Part shown: positions 24,847 to 33,047 of the stretch, one piece after another
Numbering within the stretch: position 1 is the first letter of the stretch
Layout of the letters: every line of letters begins with the position of its first letter
Assembly: GCA_910584635.1 (NCBI GenBank)
Contig: CAJUBA010000009.1
Coordinates: 1-52,880, forward strand
Direction of reading: 5' to 3'
Origin: an uncultured Christensenella sp.
GTDB lineage: Bacteria > Bacillota > Clostridia > Christensenellales > UBA3700
DNA length: 52,880 nucleotides
Position numbers and translations under genes: made by a program
The notes under the pieces: generated by a model
What the model saw: the letters and a program-made list of their open reading frames with translations, nothing else
What the model was told of the DNA's origin: nothing
The model's database searches: none

Positions 24847-26661
24847 TTATTCTTTACTATTGTTTGCAAAATAAACAATGCAACCTTTTCTTCCACGAGT
24901 TAACATAATATAATAATAATTTTTCAAATATTTAGAAAACATTACTTCAAATTCAAATTTTAATTGTTCATCACTGGAATTATCAAGAAAATTAACTATA
25001 TTTTGAGCATATTTCTTCGCCGATTTATCTTTTAGATATTCCGGCAACTCTATACTTTTTGCAACGCTAATCATTGTTTGATACAATGCCGATTTATGCC
25101 AATCAGCAACAATACCATCATTAGTCAAAATTGCGTCATCTCCAACTAGAACTGCAATATAATCTACATCTAGACCTTGCATCCACCAAGTTCCTACCCA
25201 AATATTTTTACGTTCCCCATCAAAATAATTCTTCTCATTGACGTATTCCATCCACTTGCATTCGGCTTTTTCATGCCATTTTGTATAAAAAATAGAATTG
25301 GGAACAGTATACTTATCATAATTATTACATAACAAGCCAACGGTTGCAACGGTTGATTTAGGATTATTCTCAATTAAGTTTTTTAATTTATTTTGAAAAT
25401 CTTGTAGACTTGTACAAATTATAAAATCGAATAATTTATCTTCAACAATATTCTTGCCATCTAAATAATTCTTTATATTTTGTTCAGCAATTTTCGACCC
25501 ATTATATCGCAAACTGTCCGAAAGATTGATACTTACAAAATCAGAACGAGATTCAACATAACGCAACTCGTCTAAACAATTAACTGCTCGAATCGCTTGT
25601 GTTTCGTCATAACAAACTACCAACGTTACATTATTTTTCAACAACTTATTTACTTCGTCTTTATCATTGTGTTGCGCTTCGTCCATTAATACTATGTAAT
25701 GATACTCTTCATTATTTATAATATTTTTCAAAGCATGAGAAAATTCAAAAACATCCCTACTTTCCGGGAATAGACTGCGATAATAATCAGTATTATATGC
25801 TCCCGTAACTAATATAGGACGTACTTTGTTATCTTTTTGTTTCAACAATTCTAAGTATAATTGAATAAGTATAGATGTTTTACCTGATCCAGCAGCCCCT
25901 TCAACTCGTATTATTCTTTTTCCATTTTTGATATGCAACAAAATACTTTCAAAAACTTCTTGTTGTGTTTGCGTAAGAACAAACGCCGGTTCTCCCAAAA
26001 CAAGATTTTTCATTGCTCGAATAACGCTTTTCGAAGGCCTATAAGTAGCATTATGTAACTCGCTGTAAATTTCTAATTTTTTAAATTCACTACAATAACA
26101 CTGTTCTGAAATCCTATAGACTTCGTCTATTATATAATCTATATTATTAGTGATTTTAACTTGTTTTGTATTTGATTCTGGATTTCTATCTATAATATCC
26201 AATATTCCTTGTTGCGAGCAGGTTACATAAACAAACGGCGTAACAATATATTCTTCGCCTATATCAGTATAGTCGCGAAAAGATACAGATTGTCTATGCA
26301 CTTGTATCTGAGGATGCAACGAATTTTCTCTGCGACGATTATCGGAAAAATTCAATGTTTTTATATACTCGTCGCTCCAATTCTTCGCCTCAATAATAAA
26401 AGCATGTTTATTATTGTTTTTATCCAAAAATGCAATCAGTAAGTCAATACTCATTCCACCCGTAGGGCAAGCGCACTCTAATCCAAAAATTATATTATTA
26501 TGCAACTGCTTAAACTTTGCAGATTTTTTTATATCGCAAACAAGACGTTCCCATGCTTTAACTGGAGCATTTTCTCCTATAAATTCTTTTTTTAGAATTT
26601 TAATAATATCTTCTGGCTTTTGTTTTAATAATAGTTGTTTTGTTTCTATATATCCATTCAT
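24847..26661 (-). CDS. PD-(D/E)XK nuclease-DUF2075 helicase fusion (candidate defence protein)
   Basis: 604-aa protein. The N-terminal part (about 30-200) looks like a restriction-type nuclease: GGMSIDLLIAF (D73) then HAFIIEAKNWSDE (E91, K93) form a D-ExK core. The C-terminal part is a Schlafen-like DUF2075 helicase: Walker A EGAAGSGKTS (about 255-264), Walker B VLMDEAQHND, an arginine region and the terminal YYIMLTRGRKGCIVYF. It probably cuts or unwinds nucleic acid using ATP. The gene is much richer in A/T than its neighbours and is bordered by repeats, signs of transfer. Start: ATG at 26661 without a clear ribosome site; a TTG at 26673 is possible. Confidence 0.8.
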   Translation of the reverse strand: MNGYIETKQLLLKQKPEDIIKILKKEFIGENAPVKAWERLVCDIKKSAKFKQLHNNIIFGLECACPTGGMSIDLLIAFLDKNNNKHAFIIEAKNWSDEYIKTLNFSDNRRRENSLHPQIQVHRQSVSFRDYTDIGEEYIVTPFVYVTCSQQGILDIIDRNPESNTKQVKITNNIDYIIDEVYRISEQCYCSEFKKLEIYSELHNATYRPSKSVIRAMKNLVLGEPAFVLTQTQQEVFESILLHIKNGKRIIRVEGAAGSGKTSILIQLYLELLKQKDNKVRPILVTGAYNTDYYRSLFPESRDVFEFSHALKNIINNEEYHYIVLMDEAQHNDKDEVNKLLKNNVTLVVCYDETQAIRAVNCLDELRYVESRSDFVSINLSDSLRYNGSKIAEQNIKNYLDGKNIVEDKLFDFIICTSLQDFQNKLKNLIENNPKSTVATVGLLCNNYDKYTVPNSIFYTKWHEKAECKWMEYVNEKNYFDGERKNIWVGTWWMQGLDVDYIAVLVGDDAILTNDGIVADWHKSALYQTMISVAKSIELPEYLKDKSAKKYAQNIVNFLDNSSDEQLKFEFEVMFSKYLKNYYYIMLTRGRKGCIVYFANNSKE

Positions 26662-26848
26662 TTTGTTAATCAATTCAATTTATAAATATTTCAAATTTAT
26701 TATAATAATAATTTAGATTCCAGTCAATCTTATTGATAAAATTTTCAATATGCTACTTATTCAAAATGCTTAGCAACGAATAAATATTCAACCAACGACG
26801 TCATTTCAAACTGCCCTACAGCAAAAGTTATCAATCTAAAATATGCAA

Positions 26849-26886
26849 AAAGACAAAGGACTAGATGACTCTCAACCTTTGTCTTT
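26849..26886 (-). terminator. Terminator of the membrane XRE regulator gene
   Basis: Perfect 11-bp stem AAAGACAAAGG/CCTTTGTCTTT with a 16-nt loop and T-rich 3' side on the minus strand. Confidence 0.75.
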
Positions 26887-26935
26887 TAACGTTAAATTGC
26901 AAATGATTAAAGCGTTAATGATCTTATAAGGAGTT

Positions 26936-27541
26936 TTATTTTAACTTTTTTTTGCAATAATACCTTTTACCGCATTTAGGACATCTTAATTTCCTTTTTG
27001 TAAAAGTATGCATTCCTGATAAAAAATCTTTCATAGACGGAACAAACTTTTCTCCACAGTTGGGACATTCATAAACGCCCGCGTCTACCGTCAAGGCGCA
27101 ACAAACGCCTATGCCGAGAACAACTATTATAAGAGACAATACTATACAGCAAATTCTTAGCCAAATAGGCGCTGACAGCATACCGCTCAATAGGATTATT
27201 GACAGTCCCGAAAGAATCGTAATAAAAGCGACTACAAACGAAATCGTTAAACGCTTTTTGGCTTCTTTACTCTTTTTCATTAAATCAACCGTGATATACT
27301 CTTCTGCATTTTGTTTATAGACACTATCGTTTAACCGCTCTCCCGACAACACTTCGTTTATGCTTACTTCGTATAGTTTACTTAAAATTTGTAATATTTC
27401 AACAGGCGGCAGATAATTGCCGTTTTCCCAACGCGAAACAGTTTTATTCGTAACGCCTATTCTCTCGCCTAATTCTTCTTGAGTTAGATTTTTATCTTTT
27501 CGTAATTCGGCTAAAAAGTTGCCGATTTTTTGCACATCCAT
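26936..27541 (-). CDS. XRE regulator with transmembrane and zinc-ribbon C-terminus
   Basis: 201-aa protein. An N-terminal HTH (about 6-60) contains LTQEELGERIGVTNKTVSRW, followed by a linker, two hydrophobic segments (about 103-150; ISFVVAFITILSGLSIILL and LRICCIVLSLIIVVLGIGVC) and a cytoplasmic or exposed zinc ribbon with two CxxC pairs (YECPNCGEKF and LRCPKCGKRYYC). It is a membrane-bound transcription factor. The start ATG at 27541 has AAGGAGAG upstream; an upstream in-frame stretch to 27730 lacks a site and is rejected. No obvious target is adjacent. Confidence 0.85.
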   Translation of the reverse strand: MDVQKIGNFLAELRKDKNLTQEELGERIGVTNKTVSRWENGNYLPPVEILQILSKLYEVSINEVLSGERLNDSVYKQNAEEYITVDLMKKSKEAKKRLTISFVVAFITILSGLSIILLSGMLSAPIWLRICCIVLSLIIVVLGIGVCCALTVDAGVYECPNCGEKFVPSMKDFLSGMHTFTKRKLRCPKCGKRYYCKKKLK

Positions 27542-28019
27542 AGTTGAATACTCTCCTTGATTGATACTGCTATTATAGCATTCATATCTTAAAAAATGTT
27601 GCCCATAAACAGCGAATTCCATTGATTTTTTGAGTATATAACAAAGTATTAAAGTTTTCAAGCATATGGTAAACACACTATCAAAAGTGAAAACTAAAAT
27701 CAGAGTTTGCGCGAAGTCTGCACAAACCAACGTGGAAATTGTTAGAGCGCTGAGTAATAGAAAAGTGAGACGGTTTACATCTCACTTTTCTATTACTCGC
27801 CTAAAAGCAACTTCTTGGCTATGGCGGAGAGGTTACTTGTTTGTACAAACACAAATCGGCATTTGTTTTGCCGTTTACTTTTGCGAGAACTGTGCTACAA
27901 CAGCCACCACGAAAGGCAAAATCACGGAGACTCCCGAACTGCAAAAAGTAGTTGCTCTGCACAAAAAAATGACTGACAAGATAGTTAGTCTTATCAGCCA
28001 TTCTACGCTAAAATGAAAT
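27542..28019. other. Gene-free region with long perfect hairpin and direct repeat A
   Basis: The 478 bp contain no supported gene. A perfect 19-bp inverted repeat (27752-27770 with 27780-27798, 9-nt loop) and one copy of the 155-bp direct repeat (27866-28021) are the only structures. Open frames exist on both strands but are not preserved in the second copy of the repeat. Confidence 0.6.
27752..27798. repeat. Perfect 19-bp inverted repeat
   Basis: GAGTAATAGAAAAGTGAGA and its exact complement are separated by CGGTTTACA. There is no T-run, so it is not a standard terminator; it may be the end of a vanished mobile element or a recombination or protein-binding site. Confidence 0.75.
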
Positions 28020-28021
28020 TT
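27866..28021. repeat. Direct repeat A (pair with 34400-34554)
   Basis: 156 bp, about 92% identical to 34400-34554 in the same orientation: 11 mismatches and one 1-nt indel by my alignment. The plus-strand reading ends with a peptide starting CENCATTATTKGKITET, which is broken by the indel in the second copy, so both look like fragments of one older gene. The two copies bracket 6.4 kb of accessory genes. Confidence 0.8.
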
Positions 28022-28358
28022 AACAGTTTTTACATATTATAAGTGCGCAATCTTTTTCAAAACGAAAATTCGCCCATTTCCTTCCTATTTGTCGTACAAA
28101 ATAGTTTTCATCGTTTGGGAATATCTGTTTAGTCATAAATATTAACAGATTTAACGCATCGGCAGACTCTTTCAACACGATTTCGCGCGTACTCCAACCG
28201 TCTGTAACGGGCGAATATATTTCGTGAATCATATCATAAAACAACTCTTTTCCGTTGATTGGTATTTTTCTTATTAAGTCCGCCCTTCTGTCGCAATTCA
28301 GCATGCTCTTTAACAAGTTATATTGTTTGGCGTCAAGCGTTATTTCACATATTTCCAT
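28020..28358 (-). CDS. Hypothetical protein
   Basis: 112 aa, not recognised. It is mainly helical and soluble, with an N-terminal LDAKQYNLLKSML and a C-terminal FEKDCALIICKNC carrying two cysteines. A strong AAGGAG site precedes the ATG. It lies 10 nt after the next gene upstream and is probably cotranscribed with it. The stop codon falls at the end of direct repeat A. Small unrelated genes in a row like this are typical of immunity or accessory cassettes (inference). Confidence 0.6.
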   Translation of the reverse strand: MEICEITLDAKQYNLLKSMLNCDRRADLIRKIPINGKELFYDMIHEIYSPVTDGWSTREIVLKESADALNLLIFMTKQIFPNDENYFVRQIGRKWANFRFEKDCALIICKNC

Positions 28359-28368
28359 TTTACGCTCC

Positions 28369-29058
28369 TTATTTGACCAATTTATTTAACAATGAAACCA
28401 ACTTTTTATAAGTAATATCATACTCTTCCAATATGCCAGCTTTCAAATCTTCGTACAAAGCCGCGCCATCTTCATCTGTTTGTTTATCTAAATCCGCCTT
28501 TGATTTAATGCCGTGGCTTTGTAAAATATCTATGACGGCTTGTTTCAGCGGTACGGACTTATTGAGAACTTTTTTGTAAATTTCGGGATAAGCGGAAATC
28601 GCGTCTTTATTCCCTTTTTTCTTATATTCGATTAAAATATTTAAAACCGTTTGCAAATTTTCACGGTTCGCATTTTCTGCAAAGTTCAAAAGCGGCGATA
28701 GTTTTGTATCTTGCTGAATATTCAAAAACCAAATGTTTGTTAATATACTTTCGATAGTCCAATAATCGGTTTCGGTAAAAAGTTCGTTTAATAAAAACAA
28801 AAAACCCTTTTCGTCAAAATTATTACTCAATATTTTTGCATATATAAACCGAGCGTCTCTACGCAATTCACGTTCCCCGTCGCTTTCGCCGCGGTGTTCG
28901 TCGATAATCTGTTCCAATACAGGCAATAATGCAGTATCGCTTAATTTTTCCGCTTCACGCCTTGCTTTCCAAGATTCCATCTCCCGACTAACCTTGATTT
29001 CGGGTTCAAACGGAGTGTTCATTCTTTTAATCAAATTTTCCAACTGCGTTTTATTCAT
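28369..29058 (-). CDS. Hypothetical helical-repeat protein
   Basis: 229 aa, not recognised. It is almost entirely alpha-helical, with charge-rich repeating helices such as LSDTALLPVLEQIIDEHRG and ENLQTVLNILIEYKKKGNKD that look like HEAT/ARM-type repeats. There are no signal peptide or membrane segments. The ribosome site before the ATG is weak (CGGA). It is followed at 10 nt by another unknown gene. A protein-protein adaptor or immunity role is possible but unproven. Confidence 0.6.
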   Translation of the reverse strand: MNKTQLENLIKRMNTPFEPEIKVSREMESWKARREAEKLSDTALLPVLEQIIDEHRGESDGERELRRDARFIYAKILSNNFDEKGFLFLLNELFTETDYWTIESILTNIWFLNIQQDTKLSPLLNFAENANRENLQTVLNILIEYKKKGNKDAISAYPEIYKKVLNKSVPLKQAVIDILQSHGIKSKADLDKQTDEDGAALYEDLKAGILEEYDITYKKLVSLLNKLVK

Positions 29059-29118
29059 AATTTTTCCGAATTTACGTTCCCGCTATTTCTTTCTTTTTAC
29101 GATAAGAAATCGTGCGAT

Positions 29119-29844
29119 TTAATCCCCGTCTGCCGACAACGATTTTATGTACTCCAAATAATCCGTTTCGCCCGAATGACATCCGAAATCCATTTGCAGA
29201 TACGTTGCTATCTTTTCTTCAAAGGGCAATTCGTCCTCTGCCTCAAAAGGAATTACGTACAGTTTTTCAAACCCGTGTTCTTTCCAAAAGCCTTCCTGCC
29301 GTAAGTTGCATAATACGCCCGCCATTAAGTAACGGAACATAGCGCGTTCTTGGTCGAAGTTTTCCTCAAAGACTTCGCTGTTTTCTTCAAACCAATCGAC
29401 AGCTTCCTTACTTAATAAATCGTCATAGTTATAGTATACAGTGCAGTAGTAAAGACTGTTCTGCATTAAAAATTTTTGCAGCTTTTTGAATGCCTTAGTA
29501 TCGGCGGAAACCACGTCCCACTCGGCATAAGGCTCGAAGCGGTAATACGATTTTTCATCTTCCGCGCAGTCTTTGATTTGTTTGCGGTATTCTTCTTCCG
29601 TATTGAAGTACAGGTAAGTTTCAAAGTCTTCTTCGTATACAAACTGTACGAGGTTGCCTATTTCAAAAGAAACGCCGTATATGCTTTGCCCCTTATGTTT
29701 TTCAACGAATTTCGGAAAAAAGTCAACAACCGCTTCGCGGAATAATGCGATGAATTGGGCGACGACATCCGGCGTTAATAAAATTCCCATATCGTCTTTT
29801 TTATATTGTTTTAACAATTGTTTTGCAATCTGCTCGTCTGTCAT
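29119..29844 (-). CDS. DUF4303-like protein, possible immunity protein
   Basis: 241-aa soluble protein. The central part, YGVSFEIGNLVQFVYEEDFE then YLYFNTEEEYRK, YRFEPYAEWDVV and AFKKLQKFLMQN, follows the order of features in DUF4303 proteins, some of which are listed as immunity proteins of polymorphic toxins. The assignment rests on pattern memory and is tentative. It has no membrane segment. No strong ribosome site precedes the ATG at 29844. The acidic composition is common in immunity proteins. No toxin gene is present nearby. Confidence 0.6.
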   Translation of the reverse strand: MTDEQIAKQLLKQYKKDDMGILLTPDVVAQFIALFREAVVDFFPKFVEKHKGQSIYGVSFEIGNLVQFVYEEDFETYLYFNTEEEYRKQIKDCAEDEKSYYRFEPYAEWDVVSADTKAFKKLQKFLMQNSLYYCTVYYNYDDLLSKEAVDWFEENSEVFEENFDQERAMFRYLMAGVLCNLRQEGFWKEHGFEKLYVIPFEAEDELPFEEKIATYLQMDFGCHSGETDYLEYIKSLSADGD

Positions 29845-29917
29845 AATAGTTAATCTTTTAAATATTTTTCTCCGATTTTTTCTTTACGGCATATAGCGCA
29901 TAAAATTTATAACACGG

Positions 29918-30412
29918 TCAGTCTTCCATATCGGAAAACGGAATTTTTCCGTGAAGCTCGATAGCGCGCCGCCCCGTCGGCGTTCCGTCGTCATTGATTT
30001 CCATTAGGCGCATCTTTTTTATTTTTGAACAATCTATTTCGTCGAAAACGTCTGCGCATTCCGCAGACTCTTGGTCGCCGAGTTGATATAAAATGCACTC
30101 GACGGCTTCCTGAACTCTTTCATACGCAAACTTTTCTATGCTTTCTATCGAAGCGCCTTCTTTTATCAGCGCGGATACTTCGGGAAACCTTTCGTCAAGG
30201 ACGCCTTGCTCTATGTATTTTTTTATCATATTTGCAAAACCGCCCCTATGAAATTCAAGGTGGTCGCTAATCGGCTTCAAAAAGCGGAAAGAAGGAAGAA
30301 CGGCAAAATATTCGTTTTCCAAGTTCAATTCCCATTTCGCCCATTCTTTTTGAAGTCCTAATTTTTTCATTACGTTCAACTTTTCTTCAAAAGTCATTTC
30401 TTTATCTTTCAT
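29918..30412 (-). CDS. Hypothetical protein
   Basis: 164 aa, not recognised. It is soluble and acidic, with an N-terminal helix TFEEKLNVMKKLGLQKEWAK and a C-terminal IKKMRLMEINDDGTPTGRRA. The start at 30412 is chosen because AAGGAGAA sits just upstream; a frame to 30457 would extend into the terminator region. The leader contains the palindrome cgctaaatttcaatttagcg (30433-30452). It may be an orphan immunity-type gene like its neighbours. Confidence 0.55.
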   Translation of the reverse strand: MKDKEMTFEEKLNVMKKLGLQKEWAKWELNLENEYFAVLPSFRFLKPISDHLEFHRGGFANMIKKYIEQGVLDERFPEVSALIKEGASIESIEKFAYERVQEAVECILYQLGDQESAECADVFDEIDCSKIKKMRLMEINDDGTPTGRRAIELHGKIPFSDMED

Positions 30413-30431
30413 TGTCGTTCTCCTTTTTGCG

Positions 30432-30452
30432 ACGCTAAATTTCAATTTAGCG
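30432..30452. repeat. AAATTTCAATTTA palindrome (recurrent boundary motif)
   Basis: cgctaaatttcaatttagcg is a perfect interrupted palindrome. Related palindromes occur at 28009-28021, 33772-33784, 34540-34554 and 40377-40394, each in an intergenic boundary of the accessory genes and several next to terminators. Confidence 0.5.
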
Positions 30453-30458
30453 CACATA

Positions 30459-30492
30459 AAAAGCCGAGAGGTCAGTAGGTCTCACGGCTTTT
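30459..30492 (-). terminator. Terminator of the PEBP operon
   Basis: Minus-strand stem AAAGCCGtGAGacc/GGtCTCtCGGCTTT-like pairing with a T-run, directly after the stop at 30496. It is similar in sequence to the terminator at 33796-33827. Confidence 0.7.
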
Positions 30493-30495
30493 ATT

Positions 30496-30954
30496 TTATT
30501 CAAAACTATATTCAAGGCAACCTTTCTGCAAAATATGATTTTCGACTTTTTTGAGAAAGTGTTTTTTTCGCTTATTCGCAGATAAGTCTATCGAGCAGTC
30601 CAACGCATAAACCGTGATGCGATATTTATGCGTCTTACCACGAGGCGGTTTCGGACCGGCGTATTTGTGCATACCGTATGCTACGCCTTGTGTTGCGCCT
30701 ATATCCGAAACGTATTTACCTTTCGAGATTGCCTTTCCGATTTTGCTTGCCGCAGGAATATTCCAAATTACCCAATGCGTAAAGTCTTTTATCGGGTGGC
30801 TTATATCTTCCAAAGTAACTGCAAGCGTTTTGGCTTTTTCGGATAGATTTTCAATTACAATTTCGGGCGATAAATCTTTTCCTCTGCCTGTGTATTCGAT
30901 AGGGAATGTATCACCGTTTATAAAATCGGGCAAACTGAATATCAACTGTTCCAT
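30496..30954 (-). CDS. YbhB/YbcL family PEBP-like protein
   Basis: 152-aa phosphatidylethanolamine-binding/Raf kinase inhibitor-like protein. Diagnostic segments are DLSPEIVIENLSEKAKTLAV, DFTHWVIWNIPA and the GPKPPRGKTHKYRITVYALD ligand-pocket motif. It has no signal peptide, as in the cytoplasmic YbhB type. The physiological ligand is unknown. It is the last gene of an operon starting at 33703 and is closed by a terminator. Confidence 0.92.
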   Translation of the reverse strand: MEQLIFSLPDFINGDTFPIEYTGRGKDLSPEIVIENLSEKAKTLAVTLEDISHPIKDFTHWVIWNIPAASKIGKAISKGKYVSDIGATQGVAYGMHKYAGPKPPRGKTHKYRITVYALDCSIDLSANKRKKHFLKKVENHILQKGCLEYSFE

Positions 30955-30976
30955 AATTCAACTCCGTTTAGATATT

Positions 30977-31738
30977 TTACAGCCATACCGCCCAATCGCC
31001 GTAATCGAATGTTCCTGCGCCGTGATGCAATTTGCCTTGCACTTTCAGTTCTCGAAACGCATCTCTTATTCTTACTGCAATTTCGGGCTGTATATCGAGC
31101 GAGTGATGAGCGGGAAATAATCTTTTTGACGGTAACGCCGCTATCGTTTCAAGCGATTGTAAATATGCTTCGGGGTCGGTTGACGGATAATAGGCAAACA
31201 AAGTATCTTTGTAAATCAAGTCGCCCGTAAACACATAACTCCGTTCTTGTTCCCAAAAGCAAAGGTGTCCGGGCGAATGCCCTGCGGTATGTAACACTTG
31301 GATTTTTCTGCCGCCTAAATCTATGATTTCACCGCCGTGCAAAACCATTATCGGCGTTCCTTGAAAAATCTCATACTTGCTAACGTCAAAGCCTTCGGGT
31401 AAATCGCAACGGTCAACAACCATATCACGGACGGTTTGAATAGAAAGCGGAAACTTGCCGTTCAACCAATCTAACTCGGCTTTGTGGGCATAAAAATCGG
31501 GAAAATATTTGTGTCCACCTATGTGATCCCAATGGATATGTGTTGCAACGGCAGTAACGGACATATCCGTCAGTTTGCGTACTTGCTCGTAAATGTTGCA
31601 AATTCCAAGCCCCGTATCAATCAAAAGACAACGCTCGCTGCCGATTAAAAGATAGCAGTGCGTTTCTTCCCAATGTCGGTATTCGCTGATTATATAAGTT
31701 TGTTCGTCTATTTTATCTATCGTAAACCAATCTTTCAT
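30977..31738 (-). CDS. MBL-fold metallo-hydrolase
   Basis: 253-aa metallo-beta-lactamase fold hydrolase. The metal motif HxHxDH is intact in ATHIHWDHIGG (H67, H69, D71, H72), followed by VLHTAGHSPGHLCFW and FTGDLIYKDTL. The C-terminus is compact without a ribonuclease domain. Likely substrates are thioesters or lactones (glyoxalase II-like); unproven. Its start overlaps the tautomerase stop by 4 nt, so the two are coupled. Confidence 0.9.
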   Translation of the reverse strand: MKDWFTIDKIDEQTYIISEYRHWEETHCYLLIGSERCLLIDTGLGICNIYEQVRKLTDMSVTAVATHIHWDHIGGHKYFPDFYAHKAELDWLNGKFPLSIQTVRDMVVDRCDLPEGFDVSKYEIFQGTPIMVLHGGEIIDLGGRKIQVLHTAGHSPGHLCFWEQERSYVFTGDLIYKDTLFAYYPSTDPEAYLQSLETIAALPSKRLFPAHHSLDIQPEIAVRIRDAFRELKVQGKLHHGAGTFDYGDWAVWL

Positions 31739-31935
31739 TTTTTGTATTCGTTTTTTATAATATCGATGGTTTTGCCGCCGATACCGAAGTTTTTATCGGG
31801 CAATTCCGTAATGGTAGTCGTAAAGAACTCTTGCGGAATATTCATAATTTCCGAAGATACTTCGGTTACGCGCTTTATAAGCAACGTTTTTTGTTCGTCG
31901 GTCAATTTTCCGCTTTCTATTTTTATATAAGGCAT
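31735..31935 (-). CDS. 4-oxalocrotonate tautomerase family protein
   Basis: 66 aa, the standard size of a 4-OT subunit. The catalytic Pro follows the initiator Met (MPYIKIESGKLTDEQKTLLI), and the TTITELPDKNFGIGG loop is present. It would isomerise an enol or keto acid. It lies between a GNAT gene and the MBL hydrolase gene with short gaps. A good SD (AAGGAGT) precedes it. Confidence 0.9.
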   Translation of the reverse strand: MPYIKIESGKLTDEQKTLLIKRVTEVSSEIMNIPQEFFTTTITELPDKNFGIGGKTIDIIKNEYKK

Positions 31936-31984
31936 TAGTTACTCCTTTCTGTTTAGTGGCGCACAGCCGTTTCAAAATTATTCG

Positions 31985-32443
31985 TCAAATGAATTTTTCA
32001 AGGTCGAACATTCCGTCCTTATAAGACAAATCTCCGTTTTTATGTTCGTAACCTAATTTGCGATAGAACGGTATAGCCGATATTGCCGAATGTATTTCTA
32101 TTCGTTTCGCTCTTTTGGCATATTCGTCGTTTTCCAAACGTTCTATAATTTTCTTGCCGATTCCTTTACGTTGATATGACGGCTCGACGAAAATTGTGTT
32201 TATCCAACTTTCCGTCAAACTATCCCAATATGCACCGATACAGCCGCATCCGATAATTTTGCCGTTTTCTTTGACAACATAAAAATGTCCGTATTCGGCT
32301 TTTTGCTTTATTTCGTCATACGGAATCGAAAAGTATTTCGGCTGCTTCGGATAGAACTCGGCAAATACCGAATTTTTACACGCGCGAGCTACCATATCGC
32401 AAGTTTCTTTTATTTCGACTTCCTTTATAAGTTCTATCGTCAT
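31985..32443 (-). CDS. GNAT family N-acetyltransferase
   Basis: 152-aa GNAT. The acetyl-CoA binding loop appears as TIFVEPSYQRKGIGKKIIERLE (motif A, RxxGxG/A form QRKGIG), and the terminal AISAIPFYRKLGYE is motif B. The central GCGCIGAYWD strand is typical. The substrate may be an amino sugar, polyamine or antibiotic; not determinable. It is encoded between the DJ-1-like and tautomerase genes in one operon. Confidence 0.9.
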   Translation of the reverse strand: MTIELIKEVEIKETCDMVARACKNSVFAEFYPKQPKYFSIPYDEIKQKAEYGHFYVVKENGKIIGCGCIGAYWDSLTESWINTIFVEPSYQRKGIGKKIIERLENDEYAKRAKRIEIHSAISAIPFYRKLGYEHKNGDLSYKDGMFDLEKFI

Positions 32444-32456
32444 TCGTTACAGTCTC

Positions 32457-33047
32457 CTACATTCTCGGCATAGCGGCATTGTAAAAGCCGAGTTTGTGAA
32501 AGTCGTACCAACCTTTGATTTGCTCGTCGCTTGCAATAGACAACGCTTTCAATATTTCCTGTGCAAATTCAAGAGTTGCCGTTCCGTTTGCCGTAATAAC
32601 ATTATTGTCCGAAACCGCTTGCCTATGTATAAAGCCTTGCTCGTTGGTATAAGCCGAATACTGTTTTAATTCGTTCAAATCGTTAGCAGTATGCTTTGTA
32701 TGATTCAATGCACCGATAGAGCCCAAAAACCTGCAAGCGTCGCAAATTGCGCCTAACGCTTTGCCGTTCTTTATGCAATCGTCTATAAGCGGTTTAATTT
32801 GCATAGCGTTTTCATTGTGCCAAGACATACCGCCTATAAGAATTAAAGCGTCGTATTCCGATGGAACGCTTTGTATATCGTAGTCGGGCAAGCATTTAAT
32901 GCCTCCGATAGAAGTAACGGCATTTTCCGTAAGCGATACCGTTTTGTTTTCAAACTTTCCGCCGCCGAGCATATTGACCGCTGACGAAATATAAGCAAGT
33001 TCCCAATCCGCCCATTGTTCCAAGATAACATATAGAATTTTTTTCAT
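32457..33047 (-). CDS. DJ-1/PfpI family protein
   Basis: 196-aa DJ-1 superfamily member. The nucleophile elbow is GAICDACRFLG with C102, and the acidic residue near the N-terminus (EQWADWELAY) completes the usual site. ALILIGGMSWHN is the nucleotide-fold strand. The role is likely glyoxalase/deglycase-like or chaperone (family knowledge). Its start overlaps the nucleotidyltransferase stop by 4 nt. Confidence 0.9.
   Translation of the reverse strand: MKKILYVILEQWADWELAYISSAVNMLGGGKFENKTVSLTENAVTSIGGIKCLPDYDIQSVPSEYDALILIGGMSWHNENAMQIKPLIDDCIKNGKALGAICDACRFLGSIGALNHTKHTANDLNELKQYSAYTNEQGFIHRQAVSDNNVITANGTATLEFAQEILKALSIASDEQIKGWYDFHKLGFYNAAMPRM

Noticed and set aside
27666..28016. Plus-strand 116-aa frame in repeat A
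   Set aside because: No ribosome site or promoter, it runs through a perfect hairpin, and the frame is broken in repeat B; kept only as a degraded coding trace.
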